From NCBI RefSeq assembly GCF_018143015.1, contig NC_054746.1, positions 32,391,129 to 32,455,128 of the forward strand: 64,000 nucleotides of DNA. Reading direction: 5' to 3'. A program made the translations under genes and the position numbers. This DNA comes from Lytechinus variegatus. Taxonomy: Eukaryota; Echinodermata; Echinoidea; Temnopleuroida; Toxopneustidae. The notes under the pieces are model-generated. The model had not been told where the DNA came from. It saw nothing but the letters and a program-made list of their open reading frames with translations, and did not search any database. How positions within the stretch are numbered: position 1 is the stretch's first letter; every line of letters begins with the position of its first letter. Shown piece by piece: positions 27,266 through 38,000 of the stretch.

Positions 27266-27788
27266 AGTTCAGACTTCAAGCAAACAAAAAAATCCATCTG
27301 ACAAAAAATCATACTGATATTTGGTGTTTTTAAATATATTTTTAAAAATAAAAAAAAAGTTTTAGAAATGAATAAAATTTCAAAGTGATTTTTTTTTTAA
27401 CTTAAAAATTAGATAAAACATCGCGGCATCATACACAACAAGACTCAAAACGAAAGCTTAAACAACTAGATAAACTTAGATAGTGAAAACTCAAGAACTT
27501 GTTCCTCCGATCACATCTCCAAATCAGTAATCTGAGAAACCATAATATCATTACACAAATTTCCCGCCGATTTTGTGATTATTTTAGCATGTTTGGTGGA
27601 GAGAATCTGCTCCGATTCAACATGCCTAGCTATATAGCCTGCCACACAATGGCAGGAGGCCGGTTCGGTTGCGATGTATTGGGGTTAGCAAGAAAATCAC
27701 CGCAGAACTTACATAGGTTTATCGATTTTATTGTTGTCTCTGCTTCGTCATCTTTTTTGTTATTTTGATGAAAATTCGTCACTTTTAA

Positions 27789-28282
27789 AGGGGAAGTTCA
27801 CCCTGACAAAAAGTTTATTGTAAAAATAGCAGAAAAAATAAAAAATATTGCCGAAGGTTTGAGAAAAATTCATCAAATAATTAAAAAGTTTTTAGAATTT
27901 CAATTATTTGATTTGTGACGTCATATGCGAGCAGCATTCCTACAAAGCGAATGGTAAAAAATCAATGAAATGTCATTTTCTCAGAAAATTGAGAATGGTT
28001 TTCACTGTAACTTTTGTATATCAATAGACAAATCATTTCACACCCGATCATGAAAAGAAAACAAAATTAAGTCATGAGGAACCATACAAAATTCGAAATT
28101 CACACATTTTATATTACATAACACATGGGGCAGCTGCTCGTTTATGACGTCACAAATCAAAAAATTTGAACTTTAATAACTTTCTTACTCTTTAACGGAT
28201 TTTCCTCAAACCTTCACCAATATTTTTCTCTATTTTTTCTGCTATTTTCACAATAAAGTTTTCTTCAGGGTGAACTTCCCCT
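27789..28282. mobile_element. TTAA-type MITE, copy 2 (494 bp)
   Basis: Terminal repeats AGGGGAAGTTCACCCTGA / TCAGGGTGAACTTCCCCT are flanked by TTAA on both sides. The halves are largely palindromic. It is a close match to the copy at 18,824-19,282. A TTAA target suggests a piggyBac- or Kolobok-type source. Confidence 0.85.
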
Positions 28283-28421
28283 TTAAATACATTTTGCTCA
28301 ATATTCTGAAATACGGGACAAATAAGCGTCCCGGGAAGGGTTTGTCGGGACGCCGGGACAAAGAAGCAAAATACGGGACAATCCCGGGAAATACGGGACG
28401 TCTGGTCACCCTGCAGTGGCA

Positions 28422-31400
28422 TACTGACAAAAAAAAACAAGGAAGGAAAGAGAGAAGGGTGAAAATGATATCATTTTCTGAATACTATGTCAAAATCTGT
28501 CACAAAACTTGATTTCTGTATTAAAAATGCTAGAATTTTTGCTCGCTCGTTTTTTTCAGATAAATTCTGCTCAATACGTCATATCTGGCCCCCTCAAAAC
28601 TTTTCCCTCATTACATCATTGCCTGTTCATACCATGATTATGACCGGGATTTTTTTTTCACTTTTGCCCCCCCCCCGCCATCGTTCCCTGTTATGCCCCT
28701 GACATGGAGACAAATTTTATTCACAACTTTTAAATACTCTGAATTATGACACTCCTCTGTTGGAGTTTAGTTTTGATCACAAATTGGTACCTCTCTTTTT
28801 AAAGTTAGTTTAGAAGCATAAATCATGATAAGATCAAATTTAATGAAATCAGATAATGTGATGGATCAAATTATTTCAATCTCAGTATTTTTACTTTGTA
28901 ATTCACTTGTAATTTAACATGGTACCTGGCAAAATAAACTATACTTTTCTCTGCCCTTTTCATAAATTAATATAGAGTAGGGACAAAAAAAAATAAAGTT
29001 AAAAGATTTCATGACACTAAGTCATTTAATGTGATAGTTCGTGTTTTATTGAGTAGCACTATGCAAAGAAGCAAAAATGTTAATTGCCAAATGATTCATA
29101 TTGGAGCAATTGAAAATATTGATTATGACTGTCAACAGGGAGGGGGAGGCACATCCGGCCCGTGCCTCCCCCTTGAGAGTCATAGTCAATATTCATAGTC
29201 AATGTAAAGATGTTTTTCATACAACAAAAGTGTGCCCCCACTTTTGAGAATCACAGTACATATTTTAATGGGAATGTGTCATTTATACACAAGTGAGGAC
29301 TCTTTTTATGTTGGGGGAAGGGTCAAATTTTACGTGGGAAAAAATTACATTTTTAGTACAACCTTTTTTTTTGTTCTGGCCAAATTTTCCTTTTTTCCCA
29401 TCTTTTGGGAAATCCTGGATCCGCCCCTGGATTGGAGTGAGATAGCTTGGATTTCCCCCTCCCTCTCTCATTTATTCGTTTTTTATTTATCTCACTTCCC
29501 CTCTCTCTCTTGCTGTCCCATTTCACTCCCTCTCTTACACACTCACACATCAACATCTCTCCTTTATCCTTCTTCTCAATCTTGCTTTCTTTTACAACCC
29601 CCCCCATCTGTTAAGTTATGTTAATATATATCTCTCTATCAGAAGCAGACTGCTTGCAATCTGTGCATTATCGTAGGCAATTACACTACCCATTCAAACT
29701 AATTAATAATCAATATTTACCAGTTTATAAATAAGTTCACTTTACTCTTCACTTCTAAGGTAATAATTGGACATAAAAAAAGGCAATTCAGCACACATAT
29801 TGATAAGTGAAATACACAAAGGTGTATATTTAATCACAATATAGATATAATAGTAGATATGATCATACTCATCGTTCAATTGTTTTTACCTGAAAGTAGA
29901 AAGTCTTAATGAAAACTTGGACAGAATCATATTTGGAAGAGTTCAAAGAAGCCAGTTTGTTTCCATCATTAAGAAAGTACACATCCATTATCAAGGTGAT
30001 TTGAAATAACAGTAAAGAGTAAGACTCTTAACCAGTAGTAATGAATATTTTGGACGGGAAAAAAATATCAGAGAAATGTAATGTCATCAAAATTATCTTC
30101 AACATAAACATATAATTCAGAGATGGAAGAAAGGTTTGTTAATCATTACTGCACCAAATAGATGATTTTGAGTCCACATGGTGTTGACCTTTCAGTGTAG
30201 GTGTTTGGCTAGTCTTTAACATCAGCACAGCACCAGAATAAAAACAAGATTAATTTGACAATTCTTAATTGGTGTTGAGAAAACAATAGTGTGATTTGGA
30301 CCATCTTTATCAACTCAGACTACATGTCAGAGCAATGGAATGCAATCCAATTTGTGCTTCCAACATCAACAACAGCACCAATACCATACACCACCCATCC
30401 ATTTCAAGCAATTTTCCAATAAATAAAGACATTGTTGACATTTTTTTCTTAAACAGAAATGGAACAGATATATTTCTTAAGAATAAACTATGATATAAAA
30501 TGCCACATGTTTCTATATCATGAATTTAATTAAAATATTGGCAGTGTTTGCCACCCACATGAGAGGGGTGAAAAGGATACAACAGATATACACAGGTTTA
30601 TTAAGCTTTTCAGATTTGTGTATATAAGCCTCTAGTTAGTGACCTTATGAATAAATGTTACCTTTACCCATTTATGAAGTAAAAAACTAAAATTACATTA
30701 TCTGTTGCCACATCAGGTGAGAGTATAGCCCCTTGGCAACAACCTTTCACAAAAGTGTATACCCGGTACATAAATTTTGCATGCTTTGAAAACAGATCTA
30801 TTGGTTCAAGTTAGTGAAAAACACAAACACATACTACAGTAAAATTTACTTTTGCCTTGGTTTCTCTGAAGAACTTGTGGTAAGGGTAAAGGTTACAACA
30901 GGGTACATGTATTTCGTTTGGAATTCTGTGAGGATTGGGATTAAGGTTAGGATTAGAGTAGGCTTAGTGTGCAGATTTTACAGATGTTTTGCCAGAACAA
31001 ATGACATAGAAACCTCCAAATTAGAAACAAATTCCTAGTTCAGTGTTGACTATTTTGGTGTTGGTGTTGGGTATTTTCACATCAGCACGGGCACCAAAAT
31101 TAAAGTGAAGCTGGTCCTGCCTCCCATTTCATATAGACTTGAAATAATAACAAAAGGACAATTTCTTTAATAAGTTTACTATCAGCCAATCAAATTAAAG
31201 GATTTCAGTAGCTTAAACTATTATTGTAATTTGGTTATTATAACAAGTTCATGAAACAGACCCCTGGGATGAATCTCACTGTATATTGAAGAGTCACAAT
31301 TGTTTCAAAACTAATGTTATGGTTTGGAGCTAGAAAATATTACATGAATCTGAATTGTACTTCCAATACCAGTACCAAAACCAAACTTGAAATTGCCAAG

Positions 31401-31996
31401 TTTTTTCCTACACAAGATTTTATTTCATAAGACTTAAAATGATTAAAAGCAATCTATGAATACCCTATACCCGAAGGATAGAAATAATTCCTAGACATCA
31501 TTACTGTTCTGTTGTTTATGGGCAATTCCTCAAGTAATAAAGCGTTTTGCATGCCTGACACCCATTTCTTACATTCTAACTTCAATTCACAAGTTTTCAA
31601 ACCATGATAAATTGAAAGCATCACAAACTTTTAAATGAACTAGAAAAGAGACAAACCAAAGGTCCCACATAAAGGGATTGAAAGTAAATAATATAAGGAA
31701 CTGCCCTTATTATGTATTAGTTTTGCACAAGAAATGAGTTACAAATGCTTCACAAATTCATATCCCTTCCTTTGCTGGAAAATCAATTAAATATCATCAT
31801 AAATTCATCACACCACACAATTATTGCACATTATGGTTAAAATTTTGCAATGCTTTACATGCATAAGAAAACCATTGTCCATTTCAATATCTCACAATAC
31901 AGTATGGCAAAATCACATTTGCTCTGTTGTTCACATGAAAGAAATTTTTTGTCATTAATCACATTCCTTCTGTTTGTTCATTACATTTTCCTACAG
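28422..31996. other. Intergenic DNA between RyR and KIF6, few features
   Basis: Apart from the transposon remnant near 29.1-29.4 kb and pyrimidine-rich sequence at 29,455-29,600 I see nothing definable. A TTAGGATTAG-like short stretch at about 30,940-30,960 is a degenerate repeat. Confidence 0.45.
29130..29431. mobile_element. Possible transposon remnant ending GGATCCGCCCCTGG
   Basis: The right end matches, in reverse, the CAGGGGCGGATCC terminus at 63.6 kb. The left limit is uncertain; 29,141-29,182 is a GGGGGAGGCAC/GTGCCTCCCCC hairpin. Confidence 0.35.
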
Positions 31997-32164
31997 TTGT
32001 CAGTCTTATTATCGGGGGAGGGGGGAATTGTCATGCAAAAAATATCAGATCTGACAGCTGTCCATGACTTTGACTGGATAGGAAGCGCAGGAGTCTGTCA
32101 GGAAACTTTTCATAAGTCTTTTAACAAGAACCCAACTATAGAGACGCCATGCATCTTTTCATAA
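31997..32164 (+). CDS. Candidate coding exon, unknown gene
   Basis: Acceptor ACATTTTCCTACAG, then an open frame (MQKISDLTAVHDFDWIGSAG) to TAA. No clear donor, no family recognised. Confidence 0.25.
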   Translation: MSVLLSGEGGIVMQKISDLTAVHDFDWIGSAGVCQETFHKSFNKNPTIETPCIFS

Positions 32165-32424
32165 AGGCTTTCCCACCATTTTCTCTAAGTTGAAATATGA
32201 GGATTGGTGACAAAAAGCCAATTGTGGGATTCCTATGGGAAAAATGCAATTATGACTTTGGACAAGGGGCATTCGTTTTTAGTAGTTCGTATTTACTGGG
32301 TCTGCAAGCAGATGGTCTCATTCTCAGCTTGTATAACACCATCATAATAATGATAAAATTATTATAATCATTAATGATAATTATTGATATAATTAATGAT
32401 CATAATAATTAATAATAGCAACAA

Positions 32425-32490
32425 TGATAATAGGAATATATATAGCACCATCTATCTAGAAAAAGTCTATTCTGAAATGCACCTGGTTTA
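32425..32490 (-). repeat. SINE 3'-end fragment
   Basis: The text TATATAGCACCATCTATCTA matches the 3' part of the 48.5 kb SINE. The AT-rich (ATAATAATG)-like stretch before it is the tail. The head is missing. Confidence 0.55.
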
Positions 32491-32886
32491 CTATCAATTT
32501 GGTTTCATTACTGCTTGATCCAACCATTACTTGGTCAAACTATCATTTTGTCGAATGCACAGATTGATTTAATTTTCACTATGTCTACTAATCATTTTGC
32601 ACATTTTGGAAAGAAAATTTGGTTCATACACAGTTCATCTAATCAGTATTGTTATTCCAAGTGGATATCAAATGAAATATTATAGCCTAACAGGAATTTA
32701 ATTAGATCAAGTGTTTAATAAGCTAAATGGCAATTAGACCAAAGAATTAGTCAATGAAATGGTTGTAGACATACCATGATTAGACTATGTGGGAAGAGAT
32801 CAAACATTACCTTTAGCATTGAGGAGCATTTGACTAAGAGCTCCCCAGCTGAAATTGCTAAATACACTTCTATTTGTTTTTCACAG

Positions 32887-33012
32887 CGTTACAGGTACCG
32901 ACTGGACACCTTAGAGGAGAGGAAAAGCATTGACTCATCTCTAATCAAAGGACACCTGAGTCCTGTATCAAAAAGCTTAGCGCTTGATCATAGGACCAGT
33001 TCTCATTCTTGA
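32887..33012 (+). CDS. Candidate terminal coding exon, unknown gene
   Basis: A strong acceptor (TCTATTTGTTTTTCACAG), then 41 codons (RYRYRLDTLEERKSIDSSLI, then KGHLSPVSKSLALDHRTSSH) to TGA. The composition looks coding. If real it converges tail to tail with KIF6. Confidence 0.33.
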   Translation, partial: RYRYRLDTLEERKSIDSSLIKGHLSPVSKSLALDHRTSSHS

Positions 33013-33162
33013 TGACTTTGATCATAATGTGAAATCAAACATACAAATCAACTGTATGATCGATTGTTAAGCTTTGTGTTTTGTGGCCCTAGAACTGGAA
33101 CAGGACTCACAACCTGATTCAAGCAAGTAGAAGCATTGACACAATTCAGCCATGACCTTTTC

Positions 33163-33277
33163 CTAGATGCTACTGAAGCCACATGTAGGTGGGTTCTGTT
33201 GCTCTCCAAACTCTGGAACATACAGCATGCCAAACAGGACACACTCAGTATCAATAGATGCTACCTTGGTGCTTGCC
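33163..33277 (-). CDS. Candidate alternative terminal exon downstream of KIF6
   Basis: Acceptor TTTTCTATGTTGCAG on the minus strand, then ASTKVASIDTECVLFGMLYV and PEFGEQQNPP to TAG. Its entry phase matches the exit phase of KIF6 exon 18, so it could be spliced in place of exon 19. One-in-three chance match; unproven. Confidence 0.2.
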
Positions 33278-34005
33278 CTGCAACATAGAAAATATATGAG
33301 TTTTTACAGATGTGTATCTATCAGGGTCCTGTAACACAAAGGATAGTGATTGATCATATGCTTCATTGTCACAATTGATTGTACATCATAGTCAATGCAA
33401 TCAATCTTAAAGATAGTCTTCTACGATAATCGCTAAGCTTTTGTTACGGGCCCCACATACGATCATTTACTTCTGGCGCCAACCTTTAATGTCACCATCC
33501 AAAAGACATGACCAGTGCTAAAACCTTGAACCTCTCCATCCATTCGTAACATTCTACACCCAGTTTCAACACTCGGCTGATAGCCTTGTTTCAGACATAT
33601 ATTCATAGAATAAATTTTGTACATCAAAAAATAAATATCGATTCAATTCTGGCAAAAGAGATACAAATACAGAGTGAATTAAAAGACCCATTGACCACTG
33701 GCTAGGGATAGCCAGAGACCACCAGTTCCTATATAAACAGAAAACCATTAAAATCATTAAAATACATTGATTTCTAAGTCATCAAAACACATATAGATAT
33801 AAGAAAAAAAAAGGACGAACAATGAAGCAATGCAAGCAGGGAGAAGCATAGGAGAACTTGTAAAACTGAATGGAATTGTAATCAGAGCATGGAATGGGTA
33901 ATCAAAGAATCTCCCTTCTGCTAAATCAAATCACATCAAATTCATTAAAATAAAATCCTAAGATCATTACACTCCCATTCTATGACTAGAACACAGGATC
34001 TATAG

Positions 34006-34883
34006 CAGCCATTCTCAATTAATTTTGTTGAAGCGCCAAATTTCTTGTTGAGAATCTGGACTGCTCCACTGTCCAACAAGCGAAGAGCGAAATATTGTGG
34101 TATGGGGGTGGGGGGGGGGTGCAAGACCACCTGAAGTGCTTAAGTAGAAAGCCTTTTAAATGGCCGACAGGGGTTCTCAATCAACAGAAGATGTAAAAAT
34201 ACCATCATACTACACAATTTATTTTAAAAAATGATCAGTGACTTGCTTAAATTAGTGTTAATTATTATGTTTCTGTATCATTTTGTTCTTAATCATGTTG
34301 ATGAGTGTCGTGTTTGAAAAGCAAACCGGGTATATGATGATCAGTGGTAGAGCGTCAGCCTCCTGAACGGGAGGCCGTGGGTTCGAACCCCAAATGAGTC
34401 ATACAAAATATATATATATATAAGAATGGACCATTCTGCTTGGCGCTCAGCATTTAGATTCGAGAAGGGTAGTACATGGAAATACAGGGCCCGCTGCAGT
34501 TCCCTAACCGAAATGGCTACCCTCAGTAAATAAAACGTAATGATTATAATTGTTATCAAAAAAGCAAATCTATGTTCACATATTATGTACTTAGTCTTTG
34601 TACCAATGGTACTTAGTCTTTGTACCAATCGTAAATGAATACATTAAATAGATCCTCCATAATAGGGGTTATTGAATGCTAGATTACACAAAATCAGAGG
34701 AAATCAAATAGCATTTAGATTTCAAAAAGAGTTTTTATTTTCCCTTTCTAATATAATGATCAAACCTCAATTTCAGATTAAAAGTAGATCAACCTTTTAT
34801 TTTCTGGTTTTTCTATTTTTTTCTATACCGGCTCCCACGCGCCACTCCGGAAGGCTCGGTGCGCCACCATTTGAGAATACCTG
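34006..34883. mobile_element. hAT-like transposon inserted in the KIF6 3' end (878 bp)
   Basis: Ends are CAGCCATTCTCAA and TTTGAGAATACCTG, imperfect inverted repeats opening CAG. A perfect 8-bp target duplication ATCTATAG lies at 33,998-34,005 and 34,884-34,891. CAG/CTG termini with 8-bp duplications are typical of hAT elements. No transposase is visible, so it is non-autonomous. A tRNA-derived SINE is nested inside. Confidence 0.88.
34325..34570 (+). mobile_element. tRNA-derived SINE nested in the hAT-like element
   Basis: Contains a tRNA-like head with an A-box-like CAGTGGTAGAGCG and B box GGTTCGAACCC. A body including GCTACCCTCAGTAAATAAA follows. The anticodon-like stem does not fold to a standard 7-nt loop, so it is not a functional tRNA gene. 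Confidence 0.65.
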
Positions 34884-35019
34884 ATCTATAGCCTTGTTAC
34901 AAGCTTTACCTTTTTGTTGTAGCAAACTCTGTCTTGCTTTGATGAAAGCCATAATATCTGCATCAGCCCTCTTGTCACCAGTCAGTTTCAGACTGCTGGA
35001 ATTACCCTGTGAATTAGAC
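34797..35019 (-). CDS. KIF6: KIF6 terminal coding exon 19, with hAT-derived end
   Basis: Residues 877-922 include the conserved [18 protein letters not shown], matching the vertebrate KIF6 C-terminus. The last 28 codons and the stop (34,883-34,797) lie inside an inserted hAT-like element. A polyadenylation-like AATAAA at 34,796-34,801 overlaps the stop codon. The native end probably lay three codons after the insertion point. Confidence 0.88.
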
Positions 35020-38000
35020 CTACATGTATAAAAGAGGAAGATATGATAGAAAGGTATTACTTTTGTGAACTGTAACCAATACATATTTTTCAATCTCTTA
35101 CTAATCACTGACCAGTCAACTCAACATCATCATCAAGCATTGGACATGGTCTTAATTACAATGTAATATCAATAAAACCAAACTATTTGTGTATCTCTGA
35201 CATATAAACAGTACCTTTGCTGCCTGCCACTTTCAGCCTCTCCCGATCCACTCTCTCCCCCACCCCTTCGTATCCTATCTTCTGCTGAACTGGACTTCCC
35301 TACTGGTGGAACAGGGGGCCTCCTACTGAAGTCCAAACCTTGCTGGTTCTGACTGAGCCCCTGAAGAAGTGCATTCCTGTGAGTGGCTGAGTGTGGTCTA
35401 TGATGTCTCTGGTGGTCTTCCGGATTGTTGTCCTGGTGGCTGCTTCGATGTTCATGGTGACCCTTATCCTGATGGTGATGGTGGTGGTGGTTTGTCTTAT
35501 TGCGGTAACTGGAAGGGTCTATGAGGGCATGGCTGTTGCCATGGGGATGAGATGTCAATGAGGAAGATGATGATGATGAGTGGTGGATGCTGTTAGTATG
35601 ATCCTCTTGTTGTCCTTTGATAGGCGAGACGGGAGGGGTGCGCCACGCCTTGGAAGGGTTGCTTGGAGGCCGGTGAGGTGAAGGGGCTGCCTGATTCTGG
35701 ATAACAGACAAATATACAAAGATACTAATAAGAGATTCATGGCACTAAATTCTGAGCTTTCAGTTCTGTATTCTCTAAAAAGTATCCCTTGACATTTTTC
35801 CCCCATATTTTCAATCCCCTCCTTATCCCCACAAAAAAAAACAAGTGGAATGCCTCTGGCTGTCTCAACTGCATCACGCAATTCAATATAGCAGCAGTGC
35901 TGACTTTGAAAACTACTCTAACTCGCACAAGATGTTTAGTGATACATGGTTACTCTTATGTCCACTTTTTATGAACTAGACCAATAAACTTACAGAGATA
36001 TGATGGTTATTCAACAAAAACCCCAACATGGCCAAAGTTCATTGACCTTACATGACCTTTGACTTTGATCATGTGACCTGAAACTCGCACAGGATGTTCA
36101 GTGGTACTTGATTACTCTTATGTACAAGTTTCATGAATCAGATCCATAAACTTTCAAAGTTATGATGGTAATTCAACAGATACCCCCAATTCGGCCAAAG
36201 TTCATTGACCCTAAATGACCTTTGACCTTGGTGAAATGCCAACAGAATGTTCAGTGATACTTGATTACTCTAATGTCCAAGTTTAACGAACTAGACCAAT
36301 AAACTTTCAAAGTTATGATGGTAATTCAACAGATACCCCCGATTCGGCCAAAGTTCATTGACCCTAAATGACCTTTGACCTTAATCATGAGACCTGAAAC
36401 TTGCAGAAAATGTTCAGTGATGCTTGATTACTATTATGTCTAAGTTCATGAATCAGATCCATAAACTTTCAAAGTTATGATGGGAATTCAACAGATACCC
36501 CCAATTCGGCCAAAGTTTATTGACCCTAAATGACCTTTGACCTTGGTCATGTGACGTGAAACTCATGAAGGATGTTCTTGATTAACCTTATGTCCAAGTT
36601 TCATGAACTAGGTCCACATATTTTCTAAGTTATGATGACATTTCAAAAACTTAACCTCAGGTTAAGATTTTGATGTTGATTCCTCCAACATGGTCTAAGT
36701 TCATTGACCCTAAATGACCTTTGACCTTGGTCATGTGACATGAAACTCTAATAGGATGTTCAGTAATACTTGATTAACCTTATAGCCAAGTTTCATGAAC
36801 TAGGTCCATATACTTTCTAAGTTATGATGTCATTTCAAAAACTTAACCTCAGGTTAAGATTTGATGTTGACGCCGCTACCGCCGCCGGCACTGGAAAAGC
36901 GGCGCCTATAGTCTCACTCTGCTATGCAGGTGAAACAAAAATCACAGCGAAAAAAAAAGACAATATGAACAAACAATACCTGGAATCCAAAACTGAAAGA
37001 CTTACATTCAATTGCAAGATAGCAATAATTAATCAACAGGGCCCTGGAATGACTGTTCTTAATGGTGTGATTAAGATATTAACATGAATTACTACCAAAT
37101 ACATTTCATCAACAGCTACAGAATACAAATTTCAAGGTTTTCAAGGGATATTGCTGCACACTTTCATTGAAAAATATTTAAACGCCTCCTTCTTGCCTTT
37201 TTCAGAAACTGAAATAAAGCTACTAACCTGGACAGAAGCTGACTGCTCTGCCCACCAAACCTCAAAATCTTTCTGGAGCTGAAGCCTAGATCTTTCTAGA
37301 AGGTGCTGTAAGTGCTCTATCTCAGTCTTCATGCCACGGAGGTGATTAAAAACATCTTTATACCTGCAGAATTTTGAAGGGGATGTGAAAAAAAATCAAC
37401 AATTGTTATAATTCAAAATAGGGTCACTAGGCTCTTGTGGACAGTTTACAAATATGCAACACCGAAAGAAAACATTACCTTGTTTTCTCATCTTCCAATT
37501 GTATCCTCAGGTTTGCTTCTACCTCATCCTCCTCTTCAGCCACAATGTCACCTGCCATGGCAAGCTGCATCCTACGATGCTCTATCTGACGCTTTACTTT
37601 ATCTAAAAGAAAACAAATACACAAGTATTTAATGGAAACTCCCAGGGTTTTTTCATGGTACATAAATAATGACTCAAATGCAAAAATATGATATGATAAT
37701 GACAAAATTAACCCATTTCTAACAACTATAAAAAAAACAAATTTTTAACTATTTAAAAAGTGTGATTATTCATACAAGCAGAAAATAACCAATACCAGTG
37801 TATGTTGTACAATTTTACAATTTAAGGACCAAGTCAATAAATTTCCTCTTTATTTATTTCTATTACTCTACGACAATCAGTATAAAGTTGTATCAATATC
37901 ATAAACAATATCACAAACAATTTCAACCTGACATTATTGGTAAAGATGATTAAAACAAAAAGAAGCATTTGTGAAATTAAAAAAAAAAATCTGAGTCTTG

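Larger units (their letters stand above)
26736..28413. mobile_element. hAT-like transposon (1678 bp) with perfect target duplication
   Basis: Inverted repeats CAGGGTGACCAGA and TCTGGTCACCCTG are flanked by CAGTGGCA at 26,728-26,735 and 28,414-28,421. The word ATACGGGAC recurs near both ends. The interior is purine-rich and non-coding and contains a separate TTAA-type MITE. Confidence 0.88.

Noticed and set aside
34340..34392. tRNA-like sequence with a good B box
   Set aside because: The anticodon arm does not give a 7-nt loop and there is no proper acceptor stem; it is a SINE head.
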